Position numbers and translations under genes: made by a program. The notes under the pieces were generated by a model. That model was given only the letters and a program-made list of their open reading frames with translations, was not told the DNA's origin and made no database searches. A DNA stretch of 64,000 bases, from positions 372,001-436,000 of the forward strand of contig NZ_CP007161.1 of the NCBI RefSeq assembly GCF_000725285.1, given 5' to 3'. Positions within the stretch are counted from its first letter, which is position 1; each line of letters opens with the position of its first letter. The DNA is from Virgibacillus sp. SK37. GTDB taxonomy: Bacteria; Bacillota; Bacilli; Bacillales; Amphibacillaceae. Positions 52,988-62,017 of this stretch are shown here, one piece after another.

Positions 52988-54214
52988 TTGGGACGTTATT
53001 GGAAACTATTAACCATTGCAGTTGTAATTGTGCTTAGTGTTGGGACATTTTATATAACAACCGCAATTGCTGGAAACTCCTATCCGGATTTTAAATTTAA
53101 AGTGGAAAAGGGAGATATAAAAGATATAAAAAACCTGAAATTAGTAGGTGACTATAGACAAGGGATGAGTGCGGAAGGCGTAGCGATCACTTCGGAGGAT
53201 ACGGTATATTCGAGTGAATTATCATATTTTAGTCAGCTGAACAATTCCTTTTATACTGAACCAGCTATTCAGCAACTCCAGAACAATTACCGCGGTTTTA
53301 TGCGTGGCAAAACATGGCATACTGCCACTATTAGTCAAGATGAAGATCAGCTTGTTTATGCAAATATAAAAGGAAGTGATTTTACCAATCAAGTAAAGGA
53401 ATTTGAAATTGAATTGCTGAATAAGAAGACAAACAAAAAAACGACATTTATGGTGGACATACCACATCATGAAAAATATAACTATGTGAACGTAGAAAAT
53501 GTAAATCTGGTAGACGGGAAGGTGAAGCTGGTTGCGCTAAATTATTTGCGTAATCAAGATCAAACGCAGGATGAAATTCATCTATATCAGATCGACTTGA
53601 AAAAACAGAAGGTAATTGAAGACAAAGTTATTTATTCAAATACAGTAGAGAAACAACAAAATAGTAGCCTCTACAGAGTAGAGAGTGGCAATACGACTTC
53701 TTTTAATAACTACACGGTCTTTATGAAGGATACGTTTAAAGAGCTTAAGGATGAGTATGGGGATTTTTATGAAGAAATGGCAGGAAGTGAACTATTAGCT
53801 ATAAATATGAAAACAGGGGATGTCACCACATTGACTCTACCGCAGGAACTTGATTTTACTGGAGACAGCTCAACATTTGCAGTTTCCGGATCAAAGCTTT
53901 ATTTTCTTCAAGCGAATGGTAAAGGTTATGAAGTACTAGAATACGATTTGGAGGAAGCTGCTTTAAACAAAAAACCAATTACACAGATTCCTGAATCGGA
54001 TCATGCACTTGTTATGCGTAAACAAGTGAAAGCAAAAAATGACAAATTATATATCGTTATGCAGGTACAAAGCCGAAAAGCACCGGCAGATGTTTATGTC
54101 ATTGATCTAAAAAAGCAACAAACCATAGTTGAAGGGAAATTAGTTCCTGAAGAGGTATCTACTGATGCTGGGGGTTACGAACTTCATATTAATGATTTCT
54201 ATGTAAAGGAATGA
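52988..54214 (+). CDS. Membrane-anchored extracytoplasmic protein of the ABC operon
   Basis: 408 residues. An N-terminal helix (LLTIAVVIVLSVGTFYITTA, about 7-28) without a lipobox or clear cleavage site acts as an anchor. The rest is a soluble domain with regular aromatic/acidic strands (TWHTATISQDEDQLVYANIK, KVKLVALNYLRNQDQTQDEI, GSELLAINMKTGDVTTLTLP, GYEVLEYDLEEAALNKKPIT, APADVYVIDLKKQQTIVEGK) that look like beta-propeller blades. Start is TTG with GGAGGG six bases upstream. Twelve bases after the permease, so it ends the operon. No named family recognised; it could sense or bind the transported compound. Confidence 0.75.
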   Translation: MGRYWKLLTIAVVIVLSVGTFYITTAIAGNSYPDFKFKVEKGDIKDIKNLKLVGDYRQGMSAEGVAITSEDTVYSSELSYFSQLNNSFYTEPAIQQLQNNYRGFMRGKTWHTATISQDEDQLVYANIKGSDFTNQVKEFEIELLNKKTNKKTTFMVDIPHHEKYNYVNVENVNLVDGKVKLVALNYLRNQDQTQDEIHLYQIDLKKQKVIEDKVIYSNTVEKQQNSSLYRVESGNTTSFNNYTVFMKDTFKELKDEYGDFYEEMAGSELLAINMKTGDVTTLTLPQELDFTGDSSTFAVSGSKLYFLQANGKGYEVLEYDLEEAALNKKPITQIPESDHALVMRKQVKAKNDKLYIVMQVQSRKAPADVYVIDLKKQQTIVEGKLVPEEVSTDAGGYELHINDFYVKE

Positions 54215-54216
54215 AA

Positions 54217-54258
54217 AAAACATGGTTGGCCCTTAATGGGGCTCAACCATGTTTTTAT
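54217..54258. terminator. Bidirectional terminator
   Basis: AAACATGGTTG ... CAACCATGTTT with a GGCCC/GGGGC inner pair and T/A tails; serves the operon and the convergent thioredoxin gene. Confidence 0.88.
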
Positions 54259-54574
54259 ATATCCTGTCCAACTTCTCTTCAAGTAAATCCATGTGAACTA
54301 TTCTTGCTTCACGTAAATATTCTTTTCCTTCTACTATAAATAAAAGTACTGGAACAGTAAATATGGAAAATCTCCCTGCTATTTCCGGAACTTCTTGTGT
54401 GTCTATATGTGCTATTTTTATCTCTGGATAGTTGTTCATTAGCTCCTGCACTTGAGGTTTTAAACCATGACAGACGCTACAAGTCGGGCTTGAAATATAA
54501 ATGAAAGTATATGGGTGTTGAGTAATAAATTGCTCGGTTTCTTCTAGGCTTTTTAAATGATTGAATTCACGCAT
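54233..54574 (-). CDS. Thioredoxin-like protein
   Basis: 113-residue thioredoxin fold with active site SPTCSVCHGLKP (CxxC, here Cys-Ser-Val-Cys, near 32-35) and the cis-Pro motif FTVPVLLF near 76. Unlike housekeeping TrxA (WCGPC), it lacks the Trp. Probably a disulfide reductase or a redox helper of the YtpP/YdfQ kind. GAGGAGG precedes the ATG. Monocistronic. Confidence 0.9.
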   Translation of the reverse strand: MREFNHLKSLEETEQFITQHPYTFIYISSPTCSVCHGLKPQVQELMNNYPEIKIAHIDTQEVPEIAGRFSIFTVPVLLFIVEGKEYLREARIVHMDLLEEKLDRIYKNMVEPH

Positions 54575-54683
54575 ATGCTACCTCCTCACTATTATCATAG
54601 CAATATATAAGGTTTTTAACACAAAAAATGTTTATAACTATTCCGTAGACGGGAAAACAACTAAAAAGAGAAGAGGTGATCAA

Positions 54684-54863
54684 ATGAACAAGAATGAAAA
54701 AGCGAATGAGCATAAAAAAGAAGATAAGCAATACGAAATTGATAAGCATGACCAACAAAAACTTGTAGACGACATTCCTATGGAGGAATTAAATAAAGAT
54801 ATGAAGGACGAAAAGAAAAAGCATAAGAGCAAAGACTCGTCTGAAAGTGAAAGAAAGTATTAG
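54684..54863 (+). CDS. Small hydrophilic protein, 59 residues
   Basis: Very Lys/Glu/Asp-rich and certainly disordered (NEKANEHKKEDKQYEIDKHD, then QQKLVDDIPMEELNKDMK). AGAGGTGATC before ATG 54684 supports translation; a longer frame from 54561 has no site. No recognised family; charged proteins of this kind in spore formers are sometimes SASP-like or stress proteins, but the SASP signature is absent. Confidence 0.55.
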   Translation: MNKNEKANEHKKEDKQYEIDKHDQQKLVDDIPMEELNKDMKDEKKKHKSKDSSESERKY

Positions 54864-54990
54864 CTTTCTGTAAAAGATAGTAAACAATCCCTTTCCACCA
54901 TAAATGTGCTGTATGTTTAGGGGATATGACGAGTCTGAATAGTAGCTTGTGCATATATATATTGTAAGCCACAACCCCATAAAATTCCTT

Positions 54991-55026
54991 AGAAAGAAAG
55001 CCGTTTAATAGGCTTTCTTTTTTTAT
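54991..55026 (+). terminator. Intrinsic terminator of the small hydrophilic gene
   Basis: AGAAAGCC ... GGCTTTCT followed by T6. The remaining bases to 55213 hold only promoter-like AT-rich sequence. Confidence 0.85.
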
Positions 55027-55213
55027 GAATTTTATTCTACGTTTCTAGTCTATTATCCTAGTAATAATAGAAAATATGCTCTTGTCCGCTGTCATTTATC
55101 TATTCACTTTAAGCACCTTTACATATATATAGTAGCGTAAGGAAGTTTTCTACACATTGTCTAATAGGCAAATGGTAGACACTTTTATTACAAAATATAA
55201 AGGAGGAAATACA

Positions 55214-55624
55214 ATGAGAAAAAGTTTTTATGATACGTGTGGAGGACATGGAAAAAAGCACCATTGCTGTTGCTCTTCCCATGGTGGAAGAGATATTGAT
55301 GTAAGCTTGGAGGATATTTTAGTTCAGCTACAGAAGCAGCTTCAAAGACAGCGTCAGAACCAAGCACAGGCTCAAGCACAGGATAATGATCAAAGTCAGT
55401 TAGACTTTGATAGAAATAGCTTTGATGATAACAACATTGGTAACAATAAATTCGAACCAAAAGTGTATATTAAAAATGACATCAGTGTTGTTGCAGTAGC
55501 GGTAGCAGTAGCAGTACTAGTTGGAGGCGGAACCGGCGGAGCTGCAGGATCCTTAGATATGGACTCAATCCGTGAACTAGTTACTATGCTTAAGGAAGAA
55601 AGTGCTACCGTAATGGAAGAATAG
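55214..55624 (+). CDS. Coat-type Q/N-rich protein with hydrophobic repeat, paralogue 1
   Basis: 136 residues. N-terminus is basic with His/Cys clusters (GGHGKKHHCCCSSHGG), then VSLEDILVQLQKQLQRQRQN, a QAQAQAQ tract, NIGNNKFEPKVYIKNDISVV, an alternating AVAVAVAV stretch and an acidic helical end. Q/N-rich, Cys/His-rich and alternating-Ala/Val pieces resemble spore coat/exosporium proteins of Bacillaceae (CotX/CotW type in general look), though I cannot assign it to one. Start ATG 55214 has AGGAGG upstream. Followed 39 bases later by a shorter paralogue. Confidence 0.7.
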   Translation: MRKSFYDTCGGHGKKHHCCCSSHGGRDIDVSLEDILVQLQKQLQRQRQNQAQAQAQDNDQSQLDFDRNSFDDNNIGNNKFEPKVYIKNDISVVAVAVAVAVLVGGGTGGAAGSLDMDSIRELVTMLKEESATVMEE

Positions 55625-55663
55625 AGATTCCTTGTAAATATAAAAGGAAAAGGAGGGAAAAAC

Positions 55664-55939
55664 ATGGGTAGGAATGACTTCAGAGATCTAGAAGTGCAGT
55701 TAGAAGATATTATGGTACAACTTGAAAAACAGCTGCAAAGACAGCGCCAAAATCAAAATCAAGCACAAGCTCAAGACAATGACCAAAATCAAGTAGACGT
55801 TGACAATACAACATTTGATAATAATAATATAGGCAACAATAAATTTAAACCAAAAGTGTATATTAAAAATGATGTTACAGCAATAGCAGTTGCAGTAGCG
55901 GTTGCTCTACTATTCGCTGGTAGTGATTCAGCGGCATAG
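55664..55939 (+). CDS. Coat-type Q/N-rich protein, paralogue 2
   Basis: 91 residues, lacking the Cys/His head but otherwise the same layout as its upstream neighbour: LEVQLEDIMVQLEKQLQRQR, Q/N tract, NIGNNKFKPKVYIKNDVTAI, and AVAVAVAL. Tandem duplication is clear; the IGNNKFxPKVYIKNDxxxxAVAVAVA core is nearly identical. AAAGGAGG precedes the ATG. Presumed co-transcribed with paralogue 1 and expressed in sporulation. Alternating Ala/Val could form a beta-amyloid-like or hydrophobic anchor. Confidence 0.7.
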   Translation: MGRNDFRDLEVQLEDIMVQLEKQLQRQRQNQNQAQAQDNDQNQVDVDNTTFDNNNIGNNKFKPKVYIKNDVTAIAVAVAVALLFAGSDSAA

Positions 55940-56006
55940 ACATTAACACAGATTAATAAAGGATAGAGAATTAGATGAAATGTAAGAACCACAACTCATA
56001 AATGTT

Positions 56007-56041
56007 TAACTGGGAGGGTATATCCTCCCAGTTTATTTTTG
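56007..56041 (+). terminator. Intrinsic terminator of the coat-type pair
   Basis: AACTGGGAGG ... CCTCCCAGTT followed by TATTTTT. Confidence 0.88.
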
Positions 56042-56063
56042 CAACTAAATTAATGTTAGAAAG

Positions 56064-57008
56064 CTAAAACTTAAAATCCACTTCTTTATCTTCTTGCTTT
56101 TCATATCCCTGCATATAGTTAATTCTCCGTTGTGCAGAGGCTTGGCTTACTTGTTCATCCGCATGATAGGATGAACGGACCATTGGCCCAGATTCACAAT
56201 GTCTGAATCCTTTTTCAATGGCGATTTCCTTTAATTCCTGAAATTCATCTGGATGATAATATCTTTCCACAAGTAAATGCTTCTTCGTTGGTTGCAGGTA
56301 TTGACCAATTGTCATAATATCCACACCGTGTGCTAATAAGTCATCCATTGCTTGTATAATTTCTTCCTTTGTTTCACCAAGTCCAACCATAATACTGGAC
56401 TTTGTAGGTGTTGTAGGTGCGACTAACTTCACTCTCTGCAGGAGCTGTAGAGAACGATCGTACATGGCACGGGCACGAACGCGCTTTGTTAATCTGCGTA
56501 CTGTCTCAATATTGTGATTGAAAATATCCGGTTTACTGTTCATTAATGTTGTTAGACTTTCATAGTCACCTTTCATATCAGATGGCAAGATTTCTACCGT
56601 ACAACCAGGATTCAATCTGCGGATGGCTCGTACTGTTTCAGCGAAAACAGCAGCCCCACCGTCGTTCAAATCATCTCGGGCAACTGCTGTCACTACCACG
56701 TGTTTTAACCCCATAATTTCAACAGATTCTGCCACTCTTTCAGGCTCTCCCCAGTCCAATTCATTAGGAAGTCCGGTTTTAACTGCACAGAATCGGCAAC
56801 CACGTGTGCAAGTATCGCCCAGGATCATAAATGTTGCGGTCTTTCTTTCACTCCAGCATTCGTGGATGTTTGGGCATCTGGCTTCTTCGCAAACGGTATT
56901 TAATTTTTTATCTCTCATTAGCTTTTTTAGTCCCGTGTAGCTTTTATTTGTGTTGATTTTCGTTTTTAGCCATTCGGGTTTACGTATGTATTCCTGTTGT
57001 TTTGCCAT
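56064..57008 (-). CDS. lipA: Lipoyl synthase
   Basis: Radical-SAM enzyme inserting two sulfurs into protein-bound octanoyl groups to make lipoate. The 314 residues contain the auxiliary-cluster motif [12 protein letters not shown] near 50 and the radical-SAM CTRGCRFC near 80, then [16 protein letters not shown] and [11 protein letters not shown], and the C-terminal [12 protein letters not shown]. Start ATG 57008 follows AGGAGCTG; an upstream frame extends into lipM. It begins four bases after the lipM stop, so lipM-lipA is one operon, controlled by the upstream TPP riboswitch. Confidence 0.95.
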   Translation of the reverse strand: MAKQQEYIRKPEWLKTKINTNKSYTGLKKLMRDKKLNTVCEEARCPNIHECWSERKTATFMILGDTCTRGCRFCAVKTGLPNELDWGEPERVAESVEIMGLKHVVVTAVARDDLNDGGAAVFAETVRAIRRLNPGCTVEILPSDMKGDYESLTTLMNSKPDIFNHNIETVRRLTKRVRARAMYDRSLQLLQRVKLVAPTTPTKSSIMVGLGETKEEIIQAMDDLLAHGVDIMTIGQYLQPTKKHLLVERYYHPDEFQELKEIAIEKGFRHCESGPMVRSSYHADEQVSQASAQRRINYMQGYEKQEDKEVDFKF

Positions 57009-57012
57009 TTCT

Positions 57013-57834
57013 TCAGCTCCTAACCATTTTTTTATTGATGTCTTGATACTTCTTTTCTGCCAATTCGTAGACTTCATCCCATTCTTGGGAGGAGAGAACA
57101 ACAGGGTTTAACTTAATATCCAATCCTTTTTTAAAACCAGCAATAAACGCTGTTTTTACTTCATTATATGTATACTGCTTCTTCGTTAATTCATTTATCG
57201 TGCTAGCCTTTTTAGAAAATTGCTTTCTTTTCCGTTCACGGATCTCCTCGTTTGGAAATAAAAACAAGTCAAAAAGCATATGGTCGTTGATTTCCAAAGG
57301 AATGGAACCATGCTGCAAAAGTACGCCTTGTTTTCTGGTTTGTGCATTGCCGGATATTTTCTTTCCATTCACGACTAATTCATAATATGCCGTTTTTTCA
57401 AAGCATACCGCTGTTCTATCCTTATTGGTCGTTTTGTCTGGAATAGCATAATCCGCTTGTATTCCCAATTCTTGATAACCGGAAAGTACACCCTTTGATA
57501 ATACATAGTAAGCATCACGGACGGATTTGGGTATGGCAGGATGGTCCTCCGCAACTACAACACTGTAGGTTAGCTCATTATCATGCAAGACGGCGCTTCC
57601 ACCAGTTAATCTTCGCACTAATTGACATTGGTGTTTTTTAATAGCTTGTAAATTAATGGATCTGTCTACTTTTTGAAAGTGACCTAATGAAAGACTTGGT
57701 GTTGACCAACCATAAAAGCGTATGGTGGGAGGTATTTTACCTTTACTATTCCAGTTTAGAAGGGCTTCATCCAAGGCCATATTAATAGCAGCATCATTGC
57801 AACCTGAATCCAAAAGGTTCCATTCTTCACTCAT
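57013..57834 (-). CDS. lipM: Octanoyl-[GcvH]:protein N-octanoyltransferase (LipM)
   Basis: Transfers octanoyl from ACP to the GcvH lysine in lipoate synthesis; LipA then makes lipoyl. The 273 residues match B. subtilis LipM (278): [40 protein letters not shown], the catalytic Cys in [20 protein letters not shown] and [20 protein letters not shown]. It is a LipB/LplA-fold protein. AAGGAGG precedes the ATG, which lies directly after the riboswitch terminator. The family call LipM rather than LipL or LplA rests on remembered sequence resemblance. Confidence 0.88.
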   Translation of the reverse strand: MSEEWNLLDSGCNDAAINMALDEALLNWNSKGKIPPTIRFYGWSTPSLSLGHFQKVDRSINLQAIKKHQCQLVRRLTGGSAVLHDNELTYSVVVAEDHPAIPKSVRDAYYVLSKGVLSGYQELGIQADYAIPDKTTNKDRTAVCFEKTAYYELVVNGKKISGNAQTRKQGVLLQHGSIPLEINDHMLFDLFLFPNEEIRERKRKQFSKKASTINELTKKQYTYNEVKTAFIAGFKKGLDIKLNPVVLSSQEWDEVYELAEKKYQDINKKMVRS

Positions 57835-57911
57835 TCTGTTTCCTCCTTATCAATGTAAAATTTGAATTAAAAACGATGTCTAGTCTAATCCTTTTCCGCT
57901 TGATAATTAAA

Positions 57912-57950
57912 AAATAAAAAGACTGCATTTAAGAGAAAATGCAGTCGGTT
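57912..57950 (-). terminator. Terminator between the second TPP riboswitch and lipM
   Basis: GACTGCATTT-N6-AAATGCAGTC followed by TTTTTATTTTTT on the minus strand, directly before the lipM leader end. It is placed as a riboswitch-controlled attenuator. Confidence 0.85.
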
Positions 57951-57984
57951 ATAAATTAGCGTCCCATCCAATTTACAAAGGTGA

Positions 57985-58075
57985 CCTCATTCCCCACGCT
58001 AGGATTATCTAGTTCGAGTTCGAAGGGTTAAAACAAATCTGTTTCTCTCAGCCGCTTATGCAGCACCCCCAGTGT
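57985..58075 (-). ncRNA. TPP riboswitch (THI element) upstream of lipM-lipA
   Basis: Minus-strand order: GGGGGTGCTGCA, GCGGCTGAGAGA, ACCCTTCGAACTCGAACTAG, ATAATCCTAGCGTGGGGAA. These follow the TPP aptamer blocks GGGGTGC, GGCTGAGA, ACCCTT-GAACCTGATC and TAATNCCAGCGTAGGGAA closely, with changes in P4 (CTAG/CTAG) that keep pairing. P1 is less obvious (possibly TTACA/TGTAA). The next genes are lipM and lipA with no thi gene between. Aptamer call is confident; the target is unusual (see findings). Confidence 0.9.
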
Positions 58076-58254
58076 AATACGACATGTAGTTGTGTTTTGT
58101 CTATGTAGTTTTTTCTAGATTTATCTTAACATTCTTAACTATAAAGTAAAGTTTTTTGGTCAGTTTAATTCAAAATAGTAGTTATTTCCTATTCATCTTT
58201 ATTAGGCTTAAAATCGTGGGAAGGGGGGAAATAATAGTAAAAGAGGTGATAATA

Positions 58255-58458
58255 ATGACAGGAAGCCTTTTTATAGAGCCATATATCCGGCTTCTATTGG
58301 GAATTGTACTTCTCCTAATCATTCTTTTTATTGTGAATCAATTTAAGGGAAATAAACAAAGGAAGCCTGATTCGTTGGAAATAATGAAAGAAAAGTTAGC
58401 TAAAGGTGAAATAACGCAGGAGGAGTATGAAGAAGCACGTAAACGTCGAGGGAAATAA
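58255..58458 (+). CDS. Small SHOCT-domain membrane protein
   Basis: 67 residues: one transmembrane helix (about 11-28, LLGIVLLLIILFIVNQF) followed by a SHOCT domain (SLEIMKEKLAKGEITQEEYE), a short C-terminal oligomerisation or binding module. Start ATG 58255 follows AGAGGTGATAA; a longer frame from 58156 lacks a site. Function unknown. It is divergent from lipM and the second TPP riboswitch lies between them, but on the other strand. Confidence 0.75.
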   Translation: MTGSLFIEPYIRLLLGIVLLLIILFIVNQFKGNKQRKPDSLEIMKEKLAKGEITQEEYEEARKRRGK

Positions 58459-58497
58459 TAAGGCACCTATGCATAAAATGCACAGGTGCCTTTTCGA
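58459..58497. terminator. Terminator after the SHOCT gene, possibly shared with trpA
   Basis: AAGGCACCT ... AGGTGCCTT with inner ATGCA/TGCAC; followed by TTTTC on plus. No separate terminator is evident in the 58498-58633 stretch after trpA. Confidence 0.75.
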
Positions 58498-58633
58498 AAA
58501 TTTGCGGCGAGGGACCATGTGTTCACATTCACATGTATTTCTTTGTTCCTCGTCTTATGCAAATCAGCTCATCGCAGATTAAGTATACCACCATTTGCCC
58601 AAAACGTCACTACCTTTCATGCAAAAGGAGTGG

Positions 58634-59425
58634 TTAACTGTTCACTTCACATTTTACACTGTTTTGAATTAATTCTTTGATCTCCTCTAGTTGCCCTTTA
58701 TGGAACAGATCAACAATCTTACTACCAACAATCACCCCATCACAGTAAGAGCTTAGTTCTCTTGCTTGTGCTTCAGTGGATACTCCGAATCCAGCCAATA
58801 CTGGAACAGCGCTTTTTTGCTTCAGCATACGTAAATAATCTTTTACTTCTTGTTCATGTGTAGATCTGGATCCGGTAGTTCCAGTTACAGATACCGCATA
58901 AAGAAAACCTTCTGAACGGTTTGCTAATTCTAATACGCGTTCTTTCGTACTGGTCAATGCTGCAAGACGAATAAATGCTATGGCGTTTTTGTTCAGTAGT
59001 TTATCTATCATTGCTTCCTCTTCTAATGGTAAATCAGGTATGATCACGCCATCCACTCCTGCTTGTTTGCAATCGGAAGCGAACCTTTCTATTCCATAAA
59101 CAAAAATAGGGTTTAAATAGGTCATCAATACAATTGGCACGGAACGTCTTTCCTTGCTTTCTTGCAATTTCTTCAGCACAGAGCTTAGGGAGGTACCATT
59201 TTTTATTGCTCTCAAACCAGCATCCTGAATAGTAGGGCCATCAGCAACAGGGTCAGAAAATGGGATGCCAAGTTCAATTGCGGCAGCTCCACATTGGTGT
59301 AAATAGTCAATACGTTCCTCTAAAATGTCTAATCCGCCATCTCCTGCCATAATATATGGGATAAATAGCTTTTCACCCGCTTCTTGCTTTTCTAGAAATG
59401 ATTGTTGAATGCGATTTTTTCCCAT
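58634..59425 (-). CDS. trpA: Tryptophan synthase alpha subunit
   Basis: Cleaves indole-3-glycerol phosphate to indole and glyceraldehyde 3-phosphate, passing indole to TrpB. The 263-residue TIM barrel shows FIPYIMAGDGGLD, the catalytic Glu in GAAAIELGIPFSDPVADGPT and Asp in GVDGVIIPDLPLEE, and the phosphate loop near VLAGFGVST. GGAGGGG precedes the ATG and lies in the end of trpB; the two genes are one base apart. Last gene of the trp operon. Confidence 0.96.
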   Translation of the reverse strand: MGKNRIQQSFLEKQEAGEKLFIPYIMAGDGGLDILEERIDYLHQCGAAAIELGIPFSDPVADGPTIQDAGLRAIKNGTSLSSVLKKLQESKERRSVPIVLMTYLNPIFVYGIERFASDCKQAGVDGVIIPDLPLEEEAMIDKLLNKNAIAFIRLAALTSTKERVLELANRSEGFLYAVSVTGTTGSRSTHEQEVKDYLRMLKQKSAVPVLAGFGVSTEAQARELSSYCDGVIVGSKIVDLFHKGQLEEIKELIQNSVKCEVNS

Positions 59426-59426
59426 A

Positions 59427-60623
59427 TTAATTCCCCTCCAATGCTGATTTTACTTGTTCGACGTCTTTATCCCCGCGCCCTGATAAGCAAACGACAATAC
59501 TCTCATCTGTACTCATTTTTGGAGCGATTTTCATCGCATATGCTATCGCATGCGCGCTCTCCAATGCAGGGATTATTCCCTCTGTCTTTGATAAAAATTG
59601 AAAGGCTTCCAATGCTTCTTTATCTGTGATGGAATCATAGATGACCCGTTTTGTCTCATGCAAATGACTATGCTCTGGTCCTACTCCAGGGTAGTCTAAT
59701 CCAGCAGAAATAGAAAAAGCCTCTTCGATTTGTCCGTGTGCATTTTGAAGCAAATGTGTCATGGTTCCGTGGAGAACCCCTATTGTACCGCTAGTCAAGG
59801 TAGCAGCATGCTTGGATGTCTGTAATCCTTGGCCACCAGCTTCTACTCCATACATGGTTACGGATTCCTCTTGGATAAAAGGATAAAACATTCCCATCGC
59901 GTTGCTGCCGCCACCAACACAGGCGATTACTGCATTCGGAAGTTTCCCTGTTTTTTGTTTAAACTGCTCTTTTGTTTCGTTTCCGATAACGGATTGGAAG
60001 TCGCGGACAATTTTTGGAAAAGGGTGTGGACCTACGACAGAGCCTAAAATATAATGCGTGTCATCTACATTACTGACCCAATACCTGAGAGCTTCATTTA
60101 CTGCATCTTTTAATGTGCCACTACCATGGGAAACACTACGAACTTCAGCGCCTAATAGCTCCATCCGAAACACATTTAATCGTTGTCGTCTAATATCTTC
60201 TTCGCCCATAAATACCACACACTCTAAGTCTAGGAGAGCGCATACGGTAGCTGTAGCAACACCGTGCTGCCCAGCACCAGTTTCAGCTACTACCTTTTTC
60301 TTGCCCATTCGTTTTGTTAAAAGCGCCTGGCCGACTGTGTTGTTTATTTTATGAGCTCCCGTATGATTCAAATCCTCCCGCTTAAGGTAAATTTGAGCAC
60401 CCTCCAACCTCCTGGTGAGATTCTCTGCATAATAAAGAGGAGTTTCCCTTCCAACATATTCTGCCAAATACTTATTTAACTCCTCTATAAATGCAGGATC
60501 CTGAATTGCTTCTTCATATAATTTCTCCAGTTCGATTAATGCAGGCATTAACAATTCGGGAACAAATTTGCCTCCAAACTCTCCATATTTTCCAGTAGCA
60601 TCAGGCATCGTATATGTTGCCAT
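59427..60623 (-). CDS. trpB: Tryptophan synthase beta subunit
   Basis: PLP enzyme joining indole and serine to tryptophan. The 398 residues have [13 protein letters not shown], the PLP lysine in [18 protein letters not shown] near 85, [14 protein letters not shown], the phosphate loop [12 protein letters not shown] and [11 protein letters not shown]. Start ATG 60623 is preferred over 60632 because AAAGGAT is properly placed for it. It overlaps the trpF end by 23 bases, indicating coupling. Confidence 0.96.
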   Translation of the reverse strand: MATYTMPDATGKYGEFGGKFVPELLMPALIELEKLYEEAIQDPAFIEELNKYLAEYVGRETPLYYAENLTRRLEGAQIYLKREDLNHTGAHKINNTVGQALLTKRMGKKKVVAETGAGQHGVATATVCALLDLECVVFMGEEDIRRQRLNVFRMELLGAEVRSVSHGSGTLKDAVNEALRYWVSNVDDTHYILGSVVGPHPFPKIVRDFQSVIGNETKEQFKQKTGKLPNAVIACVGGGSNAMGMFYPFIQEESVTMYGVEAGGQGLQTSKHAATLTSGTIGVLHGTMTHLLQNAHGQIEEAFSISAGLDYPGVGPEHSHLHETKRVIYDSITDKEALEAFQFLSKTEGIIPALESAHAIAYAMKIAPKMSTDESIVVCLSGRGDKDVEQVKSALEGN

Positions 60624-61230
60624 CGATATCATCCTTTCCTTCTTTATTTTTGCATAGATGGATAAACTCTTTTATTTTTTCATTGTCTTTTTTTCCATTT
60701 GTTTCAACACCACTTGATACATCTGCCCCAACTGGATTAACCTGTTTTATCGCTTGACTTATATTCTCAGAAGAAAGGCCTCCAGCTAGAATTAGTTTCC
60801 TGTGGTCTAGGGAAAGTTTGTGGATAAGCTTCCAATCAAAGGTTTCTCCGCTGCCAGCTTTGGGGCTATCAACTAAATAATAATCACATGGATAATTCGT
60901 TATGTCCGTTTTCATATTTCCTTTTACTAAAAAAGCTTTAATAATTTTATAAGGGAGCTGCTCAGCGATACTTGCCGGCTCATCTCCATGAAGCTGGATA
61001 TAGTCCAGATTTACAGCTTCAGCAATAGAGGCTATATTTTCAACAGTTTCGTTTACAAATACGCCTACTTTATGAACAGTTGGTGATAATGTAGTTGAGA
61101 TCTCTTTTGCTTTTTCTACAGTGATCTTCCTACTGCTTGGGGCGAAAACAAATCCGATGAAATCAGCACCGGCTTCCACTGCAGCTTGTGCCGCTTTTTC
61201 TGTAGTAATCCCACATATTTTAACGAGCAT
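60601..61230 (-). CDS. trpF: Phosphoribosylanthranilate isomerase
   Basis: Amadori rearrangement of PRA to CdRP. The 209-residue TIM barrel starts [20 protein letters not shown], with the catalytic Cys; [36 protein letters not shown] and the Asp in GADVSSGVE follow. AGGGGTAG lies before the ATG, inside the trpC end; overlap with trpC is 11 bases. Confidence 0.95.
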   Translation of the reverse strand: MLVKICGITTEKAAQAAVEAGADFIGFVFAPSSRKITVEKAKEISTTLSPTVHKVGVFVNETVENIASIAEAVNLDYIQLHGDEPASIAEQLPYKIIKAFLVKGNMKTDITNYPCDYYLVDSPKAGSGETFDWKLIHKLSLDHRKLILAGGLSSENISQAIKQVNPVGADVSSGVETNGKKDNEKIKEFIHLCKNKEGKDDIDGNIYDA

Positions 61231-62017
61231 TTTCTTCTACCCCTGCTCTTTGTCTTGGTACCTGTAATTGGTTAAATGTTTCCGGTAAGTCCTTCGTCCG
61301 CATAAGTGTTTCACCAACTAGGATAGCATCCGCACCGGCATCACTTACAAAAAGGGCATCATGTTTTGTCCGCATCCCACTTTCACTAATTAAAACTGTA
61401 TTCTCATCTTGTACCATAGATGCCAGCCTGGCTGTAGCATGAAGATCTACTTTAAATGTTTTAAGATCTCGATTATTGATTCCTATCATTTCTGGTTTGA
61501 GCTTAATGACCCGGTCCATTTCCGTTTCATTATGAACTTCACATAGAACCTCCAAGCCCTGCTTTCTGGCATATTGATACAATGAATGGAGCTGTTTGTC
61601 GGATAAAGCAGCGGCAATCAACAGGATGATATTTGCTCCAGCAGCTCTAGCCTGATCAATTTGAATTGGATCAATAATGAAATCCTTACATAGGATGGGC
61701 AAGTTCACTTTTCTGCGTACTGCTTGGAGATCCTTTATCGAGCCATTAAAAAATGTATTGTCTGTTAAAACAGAGATAGCAGCTGCGCCTTGGTTTTCAT
61801 ATTGGATTGCTTGTTCTACTGGGTCTACCTCCATATGGATAGCTCCCTTAGAGGGGGAAGAGCGCTTGATTTCTGCAATTATTTTTAAATTACTCGCCTT
61901 TCGTATTGTGTCCTTAAGCGGTGGAACTTCTTTCACGTCTGGTTGTTCAAACGTTTGTTTTACAAGCTGAGCGACTTCTTTTTCCTTCTGTTTCAGGATT
62001 TTCTCTAATATAGACAT
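61220..62017 (-). CDS. trpC: Indole-3-glycerol phosphate synthase
   Basis: Ring closure of CdRP to indole-3-glycerol phosphate. 265 residues, TIM barrel: IIAEIKRSSPSKGAI near 46, ISVLTDNTFFNGS, ILCKDFIIDPIQI, GLEVLCEVHNETE, IGINNRDLKTF and LISESGM, with the catalytic Lys and Glu in these motifs. GAGGTGG precedes the ATG. It starts directly at the trpD stop (TAAATG). Confidence 0.96.
   Translation of the reverse strand: MSILEKILKQKEKEVAQLVKQTFEQPDVKEVPPLKDTIRKASNLKIIAEIKRSSPSKGAIHMEVDPVEQAIQYENQGAAAISVLTDNTFFNGSIKDLQAVRRKVNLPILCKDFIIDPIQIDQARAAGANIILLIAAALSDKQLHSLYQYARKQGLEVLCEVHNETEMDRVIKLKPEMIGINNRDLKTFKVDLHATARLASMVQDENTVLISESGMRTKHDALFVSDAGADAILVGETLMRTKDLPETFNQLQVPRQRAGVEENAR

Noticed and set aside
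55188-55460. Minus-strand frames over the Q/N-rich coat-type genes
   Set aside because: Low-complexity shadows of the two plus-strand genes, which have good ribosome-binding sites.
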